Positions 10,018-19,838 of a DNA stretch of 64,000 bases are shown piece by piece. The notes under the pieces were generated by a model, which saw only the letters and a list, made by a program, of their open reading frames with translations, made no database searches and was not told the DNA's origin. The position numbers and the translations under genes are program-made. This DNA is from Leifsonia sp. Root227 (GTDB lineage: Bacteria > Actinomycetota > Actinomycetes > Actinomycetales > Microbacteriaceae). The stretch is from NCBI RefSeq assembly GCF_001428745.1, contig NZ_LMIO01000004.1:1-64000 (forward strand). Direction: 5' to 3'. How positions within the stretch are numbered: position 1 is the stretch's first letter; each line of letters begins with the position of its first letter.

Positions 10018-10917
10018 TTAGCGCTTGACCTCGAAATTGAACACGGACGTGTCGAACGCGTTGTAGCCCTCGTAGTCAATCAGTTCGTAGAGGTCGGCGC
10101 GATGCTGCATTTCGCCGAGCTTGGGTTCGAGGCTGCCGGTGTCGAGCAGCTGGTCGAGGCCGCGCTCGGCGGCGCCCATCGCCAGGCGCAGCAGCGAGAC
10201 CGGCCAGATGACGATGTTCACGCCGACGTCGCGGAGCTGGTCGACCGTGAACAGGTCGCTCTTTCCGAACTCGGTCATGTTCGCGAGCATCGGGACGTCG
10301 ATCGCGTTGCGGACGGCCTCGAACTCACCGAGGTCGCGCATCGCCTCGGGGAAGATCGCATCGGCGCCCGCATCCACCAGGGCCTTCGCGCGGTCGATCG
10401 CCGCATCCAGGCCCTCGACCGCGCGGATGTCGGTGCGCGCCATGATGAGCAGGTTCGGGTCGCGGCGGGCGTCCGCTGCGGCCCGGATGCGCTTGAGCGC
10501 GGTGTTCTCGTCGACGACCTGCTTGCCGTCGAGGTGCCCGCAGCGCTTCGGGTTGACCTGATCCTCGATGTGGAGCCCCGCGACACCGGCGTCCTCCAGG
10601 GTCTGCACGGTGCGGGCGACGTTCATCGGTTCGCCGAAACCGGTGTCTGCGTCGACCAGCGCCGGCAGATCGGTCATGCGCGCGATCTGGGCCGAGCGGC
10701 CGGCGACCTCGGTCAGCGTGGTGAGGCCGATGTCGGGAAGGCCGAGATCGGCGCTGAGCACGGCGCCGGAGATGTAGACGCCCTCGAAGCCCTTGCGCTC
10801 GATCAGCCTGGCGCTCAGCGGGTTGAACGCGCCGGGCATCCTGACAAGCTCACCGGATGCGAGGCGGGCACGGAAGGCGGCGCGCTTCTCGTGCGCCGGG
10901 ACGGAGGAGTACAGCAT
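10018..10917 (-). CDS. prpB: Methylisocitrate lyase
   Basis: Splits 2-methylisocitrate into pyruvate and succinate. 299 residues of the ICL/PEP-mutase superfamily. KRCGHLDGK is the active-site loop with the catalytic Cys, and the metal-binding acidic residues are in VDADTGFGEP and LHIEDQ. ATG 10917 overlaps the prpD stop by one base (TGATG), so it is translationally coupled to prpD. Confidence 0.94.
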   Translation of the reverse strand: MLYSSVPAHEKRAAFRARLASGELVRMPGAFNPLSARLIERKGFEGVYISGAVLSADLGLPDIGLTTLTEVAGRSAQIARMTDLPALVDADTGFGEPMNVARTVQTLEDAGVAGLHIEDQVNPKRCGHLDGKQVVDENTALKRIRAAADARRDPNLLIMARTDIRAVEGLDAAIDRAKALVDAGADAIFPEAMRDLGEFEAVRNAIDVPMLANMTEFGKSDLFTVDQLRDVGVNIVIWPVSLLRLAMGAAERGLDQLLDTGSLEPKLGEMQHRADLYELIDYEGYNAFDTSVFNFEVKR

Positions 10918-12482
10918 CAGAAGAGTCCCTTCGGGGTCGGAACGCTCGCGAGCAGGCCCGGCTTGGCGGTGATGGTGAGGCCGCCGAGCTCGGCGGCCGT
11001 CAGCGACGGAAGCCGCTCTGCGACATCGAGGAAACGGTCGATCTCGGCCGGTTCGAGGACGTCGGCGGCGAGCATCCGGAATTTGGCGACGTAGTCGGCG
11101 CGTGCGAACGGCCGCGCGCCGAGTGGATGCGCGTCGGCGACGGCGATCTCGTCGGTGATGACGCTGCCGTCCGCCATGCGGATCTCCACGCGACCGCCGA
11201 ACGCCTTCTCCGCCGGGTCGATGGAGTGGTACCTGCGGGTCCACTCCGGGTCTTCGGTCGTGGTCACCTTGCCCCACAGCTCGACAGTCTCCGGACGCTG
11301 GGCGCGCGACGGACGGTAGGAGTCGACGTGGTGCCAGCCGCCGTCCTGCAGCGCGACCGTGAAGATGTACGGGATGGAGTGGTCGAGGGTCTCGCGCGAG
11401 GCCGTCGGGTCGTACTTCTGCGGGTCGTTCGCGCCGGAGCCGATCACGAAGTGCGTGTGGTGCGACGTGTGGATGACGATGCTGTCCACCCGCGAAGGGT
11501 CGGCCGCCTCCGGGTGCTCACGGTGCAGCTTGCGGGCGAGGTCGATCCACGCCTGCGCCTGATACTCGGCCGAGTGCTCCTTGGTGTACGAGTCCAGGAT
11601 GGCGCGCTTGGCCTCCCCCTGCTCGGGCAGCGGGACGTCGTATCGTGCATCCTTACCGTCGAGCAGCCAGGCGATCACGCCGTCCTCGCCCTCGTAGATC
11701 GGGGTGGGGCTGGTCTCTCCGCGCATCGCCCTGTCGATCGCCTCGACGGCCATCTTGCCGGCGAACGCGGGAGCGTGCGCCTTCCAGCTGGAGATCTCGC
11801 CCTTGCGCGACTGGCGGGTGGCCGTGGTGGTGTGCAGCGCCTGGCCGACGGCCTGGAAGATCACCTCCGGCGAGAGGCCGAGGAGAGTGCCGATGCCCGC
11901 GGCGGCGGACGGGCCGAGGTGCGCGACGTGGTCGATCTTGTGCGCGTGCAGGCTGATCGCCTTGGCGAGGTCGATCTGGATCTCGTAGCCTGTGGCGATG
12001 CCCCGGACCAGCTCGCGGCCAGAGAGTCCGAACGCGCGGGCTGCGTGCTGGGCGACCGCGGTGATCGGTGGGATGTTGTCGCCCGGGTGCGAGTACTCGG
12101 CGGCGAGGAAGGTGTCGTGGTAGTCGAGCTCGCGCACGGCGACGCCGTTCGCCCACGCCGCCCACTCCGGGCTGACGCGGAGGGAGGCAGGCTCGCCGAA
12201 AACGGTCGCCCCGTCCTGCGTGTGGCCGCCGGTCAGCTCCTCCAGCTCCCGGACGGGCAGTGGATGCGCCAGTGCCTGCGACCGCGCGGACACCACCGGA
12301 CGGCGGGTGAGCGACGCGGCGGCTACGGCTGCATTGTCGATCACGCGGTTGATCACCATCTCGGTGACCTCCGCTGAGACGTCGACGGGGTCGGCCGCGA
12401 CCTCCGCGATCTTCCAGGCGAGCTGATCCTGACGGGCGAGATTCTCTTCGCTTCTGTGCACACGAACGTTGTGGAGCTTCAC
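10917..12482 (-). CDS. prpD: 2-Methylcitrate dehydratase
   Basis: MmgE/PrpD-family enzyme that dehydrates 2-methylcitrate to 2-methyl-cis-aconitate. 521 residues, first gene of prpDBC; no separate acn-like prpF is seen. GTG start at 12482 with TAGGTT (12494-12489) six bases before it, so the operon appears to start leaderless. No prpR-type activator is adjacent. The promoter is divergent from the LysE-family gene, with 50 bp between start codons. Confidence 0.92.
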   Translation of the reverse strand: MKLHNVRVHRSEENLARQDQLAWKIAEVAADPVDVSAEVTEMVINRVIDNAAVAAASLTRRPVVSARSQALAHPLPVRELEELTGGHTQDGATVFGEPASLRVSPEWAAWANGVAVRELDYHDTFLAAEYSHPGDNIPPITAVAQHAARAFGLSGRELVRGIATGYEIQIDLAKAISLHAHKIDHVAHLGPSAAAGIGTLLGLSPEVIFQAVGQALHTTTATRQSRKGEISSWKAHAPAFAGKMAVEAIDRAMRGETSPTPIYEGEDGVIAWLLDGKDARYDVPLPEQGEAKRAILDSYTKEHSAEYQAQAWIDLARKLHREHPEAADPSRVDSIVIHTSHHTHFVIGSGANDPQKYDPTASRETLDHSIPYIFTVALQDGGWHHVDSYRPSRAQRPETVELWGKVTTTEDPEWTRRYHSIDPAEKAFGGRVEIRMADGSVITDEIAVADAHPLGARPFARADYVAKFRMLAADVLEPAEIDRFLDVAERLPSLTAAELGGLTITAKPGLLASVPTPKGLF

Positions 12483-12532
12483 GTATCGAACCTACCTCCC
12501 CGGAGCGGGGGACGCGGCGCTACGCTGTGCGC

Positions 12533-13171
12533 ATGGTTCCTGGACCCTCGCTGCTCGCGTTCTCGATCGCATCCATTGCCCTGATCGTCATTCCGGGGCC
12601 GAGCGTGCTGTTCGTCATCGGGCGGTCGCTGTCGCTCGGGCGCGCCGGCGGGCTGCTGAGCGTGCTCGGCAACGCGCTCGGGATGCTGCCGCTGGTGATC
12701 GCCGTGGCGCTCGGGGTCGGAGCGGTGGTGGCGCAATCGGTGGTGGTGTTCACGATCATCAAGTTCGCCGGCGCCGCTTACCTGGTCTACCTCGGCATCC
12801 AGGCGATCAGGCACCGCAGGCACACGGCCGTGACGCACGAGGCGACACCGCCGGCACGGTCCCGGATGCGCATCCTGTCGGAAGGGTTCGTGGTGGGGCT
12901 GACCAACCCGAAGACGCTGGTGTTCTTCGTGGCGGTGCTCCCCCAGTTCGTCGACTACGGCGTGGGGAGCATCCCGCTGCAGATGTTCGAACTCGGTGCG
13001 GTGTTCCTGGTTCTCGCGCTCGCGTGCGACAGCGTGTGGGCGCTGATCGCTGGGACCGCGCGCGCCTGGTTCGGGCGGTCGCCGAAGCGCGTCGAGCGGC
13101 TGGGCGCCGCCGGCGGCGTGATGATGATCGGGCTGGGCGGGGTGCTGGCACTGACGGGGAGCAAGCGCTGA
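12533..13171 (+). CDS. LysE/RhtB-family amino-acid exporter
   Basis: 212-residue inner-membrane protein with about six hydrophobic segments. The N-terminal PGPSVLFVIGRSLSLGRAGG and the central GFVVGLTNPKTLVFFVAVLPQF are LysE-family signatures. Exported substrate (homoserine, threonine, leucine or other) cannot be told. ATG 12533 is preferred to the in-frame GTG at 12527, because TACGCT (12521-12526) then sits 6 nt upstream as a leaderless -10. Confidence 0.9.
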   Translation: MVPGPSLLAFSIASIALIVIPGPSVLFVIGRSLSLGRAGGLLSVLGNALGMLPLVIAVALGVGAVVAQSVVVFTIIKFAGAAYLVYLGIQAIRHRRHTAVTHEATPPARSRMRILSEGFVVGLTNPKTLVFFVAVLPQFVDYGVGSIPLQMFELGAVFLVLALACDSVWALIAGTARAWFGRSPKRVERLGAAGGVMMIGLGGVLALTGSKR

Positions 13172-13191
13172 GGCTCGCGTCCGGCGCCGGA

Positions 13192-13240
13192 TCGTGCGAA
13201 ACGCGCGGTCGCGACGCGGCTGACCGCGCGCTTCGCACGA
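13192..13240. repeat. Intergenic palindrome, REP-like, copy A
   Basis: Arms TCGTGCGAAACGCGCGGTC (13192-13210) and GACCGCGCGCTTCGCACGA (13222-13240) pair at 18 of 19 positions around an 11-nt loop. It lies between the convergent LysE-family and PEBP genes, where it could act as a two-way terminator. The same core is found near 28132 and 61755. Confidence 0.85.
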
Positions 13241-13250
13241 CTCGTGCGCG

Positions 13251-13784
13251 CTAGATGTCGCCTGCGGTCGCGACGGGGGTGACGACGGCGCGGGCGAGCG
13301 AGTGGAAGTGCGCGTTGAAGCCGAGGACGGCGGGGGTCGACTCCGGGTCGAGGTCGAGGTGGTCGACGTCCAGGGCGTGCACGATCACGTTGTAGTGATG
13401 GGTGCCGGTTCCGGGAGGCGGCCCAGCGCCGGTGAAGCTCTTCGAGCCCAGCTCGTTCGAGAGCATCGCAGCGCCCTGCGGCAGGTTCGCGCCGCCCTCC
13501 GCTCCCGCGTTCGCCTCGAGCGACGTGACGTCAGCGGGGATGTTGTACACGGCCCAGTGCCAGAAGCCGGAGCCGGTCGGCGCATCCGGATCGTGGATGG
13601 TGACGGCGAAACTCTTGGTCTCCGCGGGGAAGCCGGACCAGGACAGCTGCGGGGAGATGTCCCCTCCCCCTCCGCCGGCGCCCCACTGGGCCGCGGCCAA
13701 CGGGGTGTCCTGGGCGACGTCGTCGCTGGTGACGGTGAACTGAGGAACAGCGCCGAAGCGCTCCAGAGGATCTACGACGGTCAT
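13251..13784 (-). CDS. YbhB/YbcL-family PEBP-like protein
   Basis: 177 residues of the phosphatidylethanolamine-binding (Raf kinase inhibitor-like) fold. DPDAPTGSGFWHWAVYNIP and the following GPPPGTGTHHYNVIVHALD are the conserved ligand-pocket motifs. No signal peptide, so cytoplasmic. Physiological role in bacteria is not established. TAGCGT (13797-13792) stands 7 nt before the ATG. Confidence 0.9.
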   Translation of the reverse strand: MTVVDPLERFGAVPQFTVTSDDVAQDTPLAAAQWGAGGGGGDISPQLSWSGFPAETKSFAVTIHDPDAPTGSGFWHWAVYNIPADVTSLEANAGAEGGANLPQGAAMLSNELGSKSFTGAGPPPGTGTHHYNVIVHALDVDHLDLDPESTPAVLGFNAHFHSLARAVVTPVATAGDI

Positions 13785-13803
13785 GCGGACAACGCTACGC
13801 CCG

Positions 13804-14598
13804 TCAGCCCGCGTGCGACTTGACCGGCACGGGAATCGGGGTGCGGCGGAAGCGCTGCGGGAGGCCGGTGACGCCCCAGACGGTCACGCGCCACATGGCT
13901 TCGCGGACGATGCCGCCGCTCATCTTGGATGCGCCGTGCTCGCGCTCCACGAACGTGATCGGCACCTCGGCGATGCTCAGGCCTGCGCGGTACGCCCTGC
14001 GCAGCATGTCGATTTGGAAGCAGTAGCCCTGGCTCTCCACGTCGGCGAAATGGATGCTGCGGAGAGCATCCGCGGTGAACGCGCGATAGCCGCCGGTGAC
14101 GTCCTTGGCAGGAACACCGAGAGCGATGCGCGAGTACGCGCTGCCGCCGCGGGACAGGAAACGACGGCGGGCCGGCCAGTTCACGACACCGCCGCCAGGA
14201 ACCCACCGGGAGCCGAGGACCACGTCGGCGCCGCGTGCCGGGGCGGAGGCGTTGGGGCTGCCTGTCGTGTCGCGCAGGGCTTCCAGCAGGCGGTGCAGCT
14301 GCTCCGGCTGGTGCGAGCCGTCCGCATCCATCTCGACGATGCGGTCGTACCCGGCGTCCAGCGCCCACCGCATCCCGTCGCGGTATGCGGCCCCGAGGCC
14401 CTCCTTGCCCGCCCTGTGCATCACGTGGATGCGCGGATCGGATGCGGCGAGCGCGTCGGCGAGCGCCCCCGTGCCGTCCGGGGAGTTGTCGTCGACGACG
14501 AGCACATCCACCTCGGGGGTGGCCGCGCGGACGCGTCCGACGATCGACTCGACGTTCTCTCGCTCGTCGTAGGTCGGGATGATGACCAGGGTGCTCAC
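13804..14598 (-). CDS. Polyprenol-phosphate mannosyltransferase (Dpm1/Ppm1-like)
   Basis: GT2-family glycosyltransferase that makes polyprenyl-phospho-mannose, the mannose donor for cell-envelope glycans. 264 residues; the nucleotide-sugar site is at VVDDNSPDGTG and the DxD-like metal motif at EMDADGSHQPEQ. No C-terminal membrane domain, as in the catalytic Ppm1 half. GTG 14598 is chosen because it directly precedes STLVIIPTYDERENV; GATGCT (14610-14605) sits 6 nt before it. Confidence 0.88.
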   Translation of the reverse strand: MSTLVIIPTYDERENVESIVGRVRAATPEVDVLVVDDNSPDGTGALADALAASDPRIHVMHRAGKEGLGAAYRDGMRWALDAGYDRIVEMDADGSHQPEQLHRLLEALRDTTGSPNASAPARGADVVLGSRWVPGGGVVNWPARRRFLSRGGSAYSRIALGVPAKDVTGGYRAFTADALRSIHFADVESQGYCFQIDMLRRAYRAGLSIAEVPITFVEREHGASKMSGGIVREAMWRVTVWGVTGLPQRFRRTPIPVPVKSHAG

Positions 14599-14691
14599 CC
14601 CACAAGCATCGCCGATGTTGGTGAATGAAAGGAAACCGATCGGCCGGGAGAACTGAGAGAGCGCACAGGCGGCGCGGCCTAGCATGGTGCG

Positions 14692-15597
14692 GTGCCCGTG
14701 CCGAAAGTCCTCCTCTACTACGTGTTCACGCCCCTCGCCGACCCCGACGCCGTGCGGCTGTGGCAGCGCGACCTCTGCGAGTCGCTCGGGCTGCGCGGGC
14801 GCATCCTGCTGTCGGGCGACGGGATGAACGGCACGCTCGGCGGGGAACTCGATGCGTTGAAGAAGTACCTGAGGAAGACCAAGGACTACCCGGCATTCAA
14901 GAACCTCGACGTGAAGTGGAGCGAGGGCACCGGCTTCGACGAGGACGGGCTGAGCCTCGACTTCCCTCGGCTGTCTGTGAAGGTGCGCGACGAGATCGTG
15001 AGCTTCGGAGCCCCTTCCGAGCTGGTGGTGGACGGATCGGGGGTGGTCGGCGGCGGAGAGCGTCTCGACCCTGCGTCGCTGCACGCGCTGATCGAGGCCA
15101 GGGACGACGTGGTGTTCTTCGACGGACGCAATCGATTCGAGGCGGAGATCGGGCGCTTCAAAGACGCCGTGGTGCCGGATGTGTCGACCACGCGCGACTT
15201 CGTGGCGGAACTCGACAGCGGGAAGTACGACCACCTCAAAGACAAGCCGGTCGTGACCTATTGCACGGGCGGCGTGCGCTGCGAGGTGCTTTCCGGGCTG
15301 ATGCGGTCCCGCGGGTTCGGCGAGGTGTACCAGCTCGACGGCGGCGTGGTGCGGTACGGGGAGACGTTCGGGGACGACGGGCTGTGGGAAGGGTCGCTCT
15401 ACGTGTTCGATCAGCGGCAGTCGGTGCAGTTCAGCGACCACACGGCGGTGATCGGGCACTGCGTGGTGTGCGGCGACGCGACGGAGCGGATGCGGAACTG
15501 CGCGGATGCGTCGTGCAGGGAGCAACTCGTGGTGTGCGAGGCGGAGCGTGCGGTGTACTGCGCGGTGCACGGCGAGGGTGCGGCTTGGGCGGTGTGA
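14692..15597 (+). CDS. trhO: tRNA uridine(34) hydroxylase TrhO (rhodanese-like)
   Basis: Forms 5-hydroxyuridine at the wobble position of certain tRNAs. 301 residues: an N-terminal acylphosphatase-like domain, a rhodanese domain with active-site Cys191 in [10 protein letters not shown], and a C-terminal four-cysteine cluster ([23 protein letters not shown]) typical of this subfamily. GTG start with TAGCAT (14680-14685) 6 nt upstream. Confidence 0.9.
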   Translation: MPVPKVLLYYVFTPLADPDAVRLWQRDLCESLGLRGRILLSGDGMNGTLGGELDALKKYLRKTKDYPAFKNLDVKWSEGTGFDEDGLSLDFPRLSVKVRDEIVSFGAPSELVVDGSGVVGGGERLDPASLHALIEARDDVVFFDGRNRFEAEIGRFKDAVVPDVSTTRDFVAELDSGKYDHLKDKPVVTYCTGGVRCEVLSGLMRSRGFGEVYQLDGGVVRYGETFGDDGLWEGSLYVFDQRQSVQFSDHTAVIGHCVVCGDATERMRNCADASCREQLVVCEAERAVYCAVHGEGAAWAV

Positions 15598-15724
15598 CGG
15601 CGAGGGGTGCGACGGCGGGTTGATGCGGGTTCTGCCCTGGCCGATCCCTCCACTTCGCTCCTAGCGGACGAGTTCTCCACAGCCTTCCGGGAACCATTGC
15701 CGCCCCGCGCGCGTTGCGGCCATC

Positions 15725-17314
15725 ATGAACAGCATGGATCCGGTGGCAACAATCGTCTGGATCGTGTCGTTCGTTCTCGTCACGGTCACGGTCACGGGTC
15801 TGTCGCGCCGTGTCGGCTGGTCGGCGCCGGTGGTGCTGGTGGTCGTCGGGGCTGTGGTGTCGTTCATCCCCGGCATTCCGCACATCGAACTGGAACCGGA
15901 GCTCGTGCTGTACGGGCTGCTGCCGCCGCTGCTGTTCGCCGCGTCCATCCAGACGTCCTTCGTGGATGTGCGTGCCAGGCGAGACGGCATCCTGCTGCTC
16001 TCGGTGGGGCTGGTGGTGTTCACGGTGATCGTGGTCGGGTTCGCCACCTGGTGGGTCGTGCCATCGCTCACGCTCGCGGCGGCATTCGCGTTCGGGGCGG
16101 TGGTGGCGCCGACGGACACGGTGGCGGTGACGGCGATCGCCGGGCGGCTGCACCTCCCCAGACGTCTCGTCACTGTGCTCGAGGGCGAGAGCCTGCTCAA
16201 CGACGCCACCGCACTCGTGGCGCTGAACGCGACCATCGCCGCGATCGTGAGCGTCGTGAATCCGTGGGCCATCGCGGGCGACTTCGTGCTCGCGGTGGTG
16301 GTGGGCGTCGCGGTCGGGCTCGGGGTGGGCTGGGTGCTGGCCATCATCCGCAAGCAGCTCCGCGCGCCGGTGCTGGACACGTCGCTCGGGCTCATCACCC
16401 CGTACCTCGCGTTCATCCCCGCGCAGTTCCTGCACGGGTCCGGCATCCTGGCTGTCGTGGTGTCCGGGCTGTACCTCGGCTACCGGTCGCCGACCATCCA
16501 GACGGCCGAGGCGCGGATCGCGGAGTCGATCAACTGGCGCACGATCCAGTTCCTGCTGGAGAACGCGGTGTTCCTGTTCATCGGGCTGGAACTGTCCGGC
16601 ATCCTCGCTGGAGCGTTCAAGTCCGGGATCACCGTGGGGCAGACGGTGGTCATCAGCGTGGTCGTGCTGCTCGCGATCTCGCTCGCGCGGTTCGTCTGGA
16701 TGGTGCTCACGACGGCGCTGTACCGCTACGGGCCCCAGCGTCTCAGGGAACGCGGCTGGAACTGGCCGACCGGGATCGCGGTGTCGTTCGCGGGCATCCG
16801 CGGGGTGGTGACGCTCGCGGCCGTGTTCCTGCTTCCTGACGCGACACCGCACAAGGAGTTCCTGCAGTTCCTGGCGTTCGTGGTCGTGGTCGGCACGCTG
16901 CTGGAGGGGCTCGCGCTGCCCTGGGTGATCCGCCGGCTGAAGCTCCCGCCTCCCGACTTCGCGCAGGAGGCGAGCGAAATGCAGCGACTCCTCGCCGAAG
17001 CCCAGACGGCCGGGCTGGAACACCTCGACTCACAGGTGACGGGCGACGAAGACGAGCGGGTGGTGCAGCGCCTGCGGGTCAACGCGGTCTTCCTCGCCGA
17101 CGCGCTCGAGAACCCGTCGCCGAAGGAGGACGAGGACGTTCCCGTCGAGTACCAGAAGCTGCGCCGCTCGATGATCAGGGCCGAGCGGCAGGCGGTGTTG
17201 GAGGCGCGGGCGGAAGGGCGGTATCAGGAGCTGGCGGTGCGTTCGGTGCTGGCGTTCCTGGATGCGGAGGAGTCTGCGCTGAAGTCGTCCGGACCGAAGA
17301 AGGGGCTTATGTAG
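15725..17314 (+). CDS. Na+/H+ antiporter (CPA1, NhaP type)
   Basis: 529-residue membrane protein with about 12 helices in the first 410 residues and a hydrophilic C-terminal tail that probably regulates it. GAVVAPTDTVAVTAIAGRLHLP and EGESLLNDATALVAL are the CPA1 ion-site motifs (Asp in PTD and ND). No clear TANNNT or strong ribosome site upstream; ATG 15725 or 15734 could be used. The stop overlaps the convergent LssY-domain gene by 8 bp. Confidence 0.9.
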   Translation: MNSMDPVATIVWIVSFVLVTVTVTGLSRRVGWSAPVVLVVVGAVVSFIPGIPHIELEPELVLYGLLPPLLFAASIQTSFVDVRARRDGILLLSVGLVVFTVIVVGFATWWVVPSLTLAAAFAFGAVVAPTDTVAVTAIAGRLHLPRRLVTVLEGESLLNDATALVALNATIAAIVSVVNPWAIAGDFVLAVVVGVAVGLGVGWVLAIIRKQLRAPVLDTSLGLITPYLAFIPAQFLHGSGILAVVVSGLYLGYRSPTIQTAEARIAESINWRTIQFLLENAVFLFIGLELSGILAGAFKSGITVGQTVVISVVVLLAISLARFVWMVLTTALYRYGPQRLRERGWNWPTGIAVSFAGIRGVVTLAAVFLLPDATPHKEFLQFLAFVVVVGTLLEGLALPWVIRRLKLPPPDFAQEASEMQRLLAEAQTAGLEHLDSQVTGDEDERVVQRLRVNAVFLADALENPSPKEDEDVPVEYQKLRRSMIRAERQAVLEARAEGRYQELAVRSVLAFLDAEESALKSSGPKKGLM

Positions 17315-18827
17315 GAGGGGCTGAGGTCGGTGGCGCTGATGTAGGAGGGGGCGACGACCGGCCTGGGGCTTCCGTGGCGTCCGCGGCGACACTCTCGTCG
17401 TCAGTGGGGGCGCCGCCGGCGGCGGTGGCGGGACCGGTTGCGCCGGTGGCAGCGGTTGCCGACGCGACCGCCACGCGATCGCTCGGCCGGGTGCGCCGGC
17501 GCGGGCGGCGGGCCCAGAGTCGGGAGCGCTGGGAGGACAGGGCGAGGACGACCAGGATGTCGAGAGGGAGACCGAGCAGATTGTTGTGGAGGGTGACCTG
17601 GGGGCCGCCGTTGAAGAAGTCGATGGCGGCCACGATGACGAGGAGGGAGCTGTAGGACATCGACGCGATGCGGGCCCAGTTGCTGCCACGGAAGACCAGG
17701 ACCGCAAGGAGCAGGTAGAACAGCAGGCCGATGGCGAACAGGATCATCACCACCGCAAGAGCCACCTGCACGATCGACTTCTCGGCAGGGGTGAGGGCGA
17801 TGGTGGGGTCATCCACCTGCGCCTGGACGAAAGCCCGCCAGTCGATCACGGTCAGCGCGACGAACACGGCGCCCGCCACAGTGCGCAGCAGCATGAGCAG
17901 GAAGCCGAGCGAGGTCGGCACGGGCCGCAGCTGAGCCCTGGCCGCGCGGCGCGCATCCGCCTGGTCGGCGACGGCGATCGCAGCCGCATCCACGGCCACC
18001 GGGCGAACGTCGATCACCGGCAGGTTTCCGTCTGTCTCGATGCTGTCGCCTCCGCCGTTGCGGGAGTGGTAGCCGGTGGAGAAGTCCTCGATGACGTCGA
18101 CGTCCACGCCGATCCGCGCATCCATCAGGGTCGAGACGATGTGGTCGCGTTCGATGTCGGTGTTCGCGTCGATCTTGTGCGTGATCTGCAGTGTGAACAG
18201 GGAGAAGCCGACGGAACGGTCGAACGTGCCGGCGGCCATCCAGTCGGCGTCGTGTCCTCCGGGGAGCAGCCACCCCTCCGGGCAGCGCCAGAACCGCACG
18301 TGGTGGCGTTTCGACGGGTTGCCGCGGACCTCCTGTTGGTACGCGACGTCCTGCTGGTGGCCGAACAGGAACAGCGGGCTCACGGGGGCCTCGTCGTAGC
18401 TGCGGCGCAACAGCGTGGATGCGATGATCCCCCAGCTCGTGCGCAGGGTCACCTCGTCGGCTCTAGTCCAGCCTGCCTCTGTCATCGCCCTGTCGAGCTG
18501 CGCCTCGGTGCCGAGCACGGCCAGGTTGATCGGGTCGCCGAGCAGGCCGTCGCTGGTGCGCGCCCTGCCGATGAAGTAGTCGGGCACGTAGATCGACGTG
18601 AGGATGCGGTGCAGGCGCGGAAGCACCAGATACGCGACCACCACCCAGAACAGCACGAAGAACGCGATGAGGAACCAGCCCCAGGAGAAGCTCTCGGTCA
18701 AGACGATCCACGCCAGCCAGACCGCGGCGGCACCGCCGAACACGAAGAACAGGTTGTCGACGACGACATTGACCGATCGGCGACGGGCCGTCGTCGACCT
18801 GGTCTTGGTCACCGTCGTCTCGGCCAT
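17307..18827 (-). CDS. LssY C-terminal domain membrane protein
   Basis: 506 residues. Two N-terminal membrane segments (about 22-75), then a soluble LssY-C-like domain (DPINLAVLGTEAQLDRAM, then HVRFW and WMAAGTFDRSVGFSLFTLQITHKID), then four more membrane segments and a Pro/Ser/Thr/Ala-rich tail ending in TSAPPT repeats. The function of this domain is unknown; in other bacteria it is fused to PAP2 or DedA domains, both missing here. TAGGAT (18839-18834) is 6 nt before the ATG. Confidence 0.8.
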   Translation of the reverse strand: MAETTVTKTRSTTARRRSVNVVVDNLFFVFGGAAAVWLAWIVLTESFSWGWFLIAFFVLFWVVVAYLVLPRLHRILTSIYVPDYFIGRARTSDGLLGDPINLAVLGTEAQLDRAMTEAGWTRADEVTLRTSWGIIASTLLRRSYDEAPVSPLFLFGHQQDVAYQQEVRGNPSKRHHVRFWRCPEGWLLPGGHDADWMAAGTFDRSVGFSLFTLQITHKIDANTDIERDHIVSTLMDARIGVDVDVIEDFSTGYHSRNGGGDSIETDGNLPVIDVRPVAVDAAAIAVADQADARRAARAQLRPVPTSLGFLLMLLRTVAGAVFVALTVIDWRAFVQAQVDDPTIALTPAEKSIVQVALAVVMILFAIGLLFYLLLAVLVFRGSNWARIASMSYSSLLVIVAAIDFFNGGPQVTLHNNLLGLPLDILVVLALSSQRSRLWARRPRRRTRPSDRVAVASATAATGATGPATAAGGAPTDDESVAADATEAPGRSSPPPTSAPPTSAPPT

Positions 18828-19008
18828 GCGCTCATCCTAGAACCGCCGCGCGAGGGCGTCAGGGGTAGACGCGACCGGAGTTGGGGCGTGGGTGGATGGT
18901 CGAGGTGGACGCTCCCGGGCGGGCGGCGGAAGCGGGCGGGGCGGCAGAGGCGGGAACGAACGATTGGGCGGGGTCGATTGCCGCGGGGGTCGGTCGTATG
19001 GTGACAGG

Positions 19009-19785
19009 GTGACTGGAATCGAGGAACGCGGCACCGAACTGCGGCGGCTGCACGAAGAACCAGAGCTGTTGCAGGTCGTCAACGTGTGGGATGCGGTGAG
19101 CGCGCGCACGATCGCCGCGCTTCCCGAGACACGCGCCCTTGCGACGGCGAGCCACTCGATCGCGGCGTCGCACGGGTACGAGGACGGCGAGCGGATCCCG
19201 CTCGAGCTGATGATCGCGGCCATCGGTCGCATCGTCGAGGCGACCGACCTGCCCGTCAGCGCCGACCTGGAAAGCGGGTACGGCGACCCGGGCAGCACGA
19301 TTCGGCGGGCGATCGGGGTCGGGGCGGTCGGGGCGAACCTCGAAGACGCGCACCGGCCGTTCGACCAGGCGGTCGCCGCCGTGCGCGCGGCGGTCGCGGG
19401 GGCGGAAGCCGAGGGCGTGCCGTTCGCGCTGAATGCGCGCACGGACGTGTTCCTCGGAGACGACCCGCGACCCATCGCAGAGAAGGCGCGGGAGGCGATC
19501 GAACGAGGACGGGCGTTCCTCGACGAAGGAGCCACCTGCGTCTTCGTGCCCGGGCTGCTGGACGAGACGGTGATCGAGCAGCTCGTCGGCGGGCTCGGGC
19601 CGCGGAAGCTGAGCGTGATCGGGGTGCCGGGGTCTGTCGCCCCTGGCCGGCTGCAGGAGCTGGAGGTGGCGCACGTTTCGTACGGTCCGTGGACGCAGCG
19701 CCTCGCACTGACGGCGCTGCAGGATGCGGCGAGCGCGCTGTACGCGGGCGGGGTGCTTCCCGACGGGGTACGGGTGCTGAACTAG
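19009..19785 (+). CDS. Isocitrate lyase/PEP mutase-family protein
   Basis: 258-residue TIM-barrel protein related to PrpB but not the same. SADLESGYGDP and NLEDAHRP carry the metal and substrate residues. The PrpB KRCGH loop is not present, so it is not a methylisocitrate lyase; oxaloacetate- or phosphonate-type chemistry is possible. GTG start chosen because TATGGT (18997-19002) stands 6 nt before it. Confidence 0.85.
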   Translation: MTGIEERGTELRRLHEEPELLQVVNVWDAVSARTIAALPETRALATASHSIAASHGYEDGERIPLELMIAAIGRIVEATDLPVSADLESGYGDPGSTIRRAIGVGAVGANLEDAHRPFDQAVAAVRAAVAGAEAEGVPFALNARTDVFLGDDPRPIAEKAREAIERGRAFLDEGATCVFVPGLLDETVIEQLVGGLGPRKLSVIGVPGSVAPGRLQELEVAHVSYGPWTQRLALTALQDAASALYAGGVLPDGVRVLN

Positions 19786-19838
19786 CGCGCGAGGGCGAGC
19801 CGGGCAGGGCATCCGCGTGGCGGCGTATGGTGAAGCGC

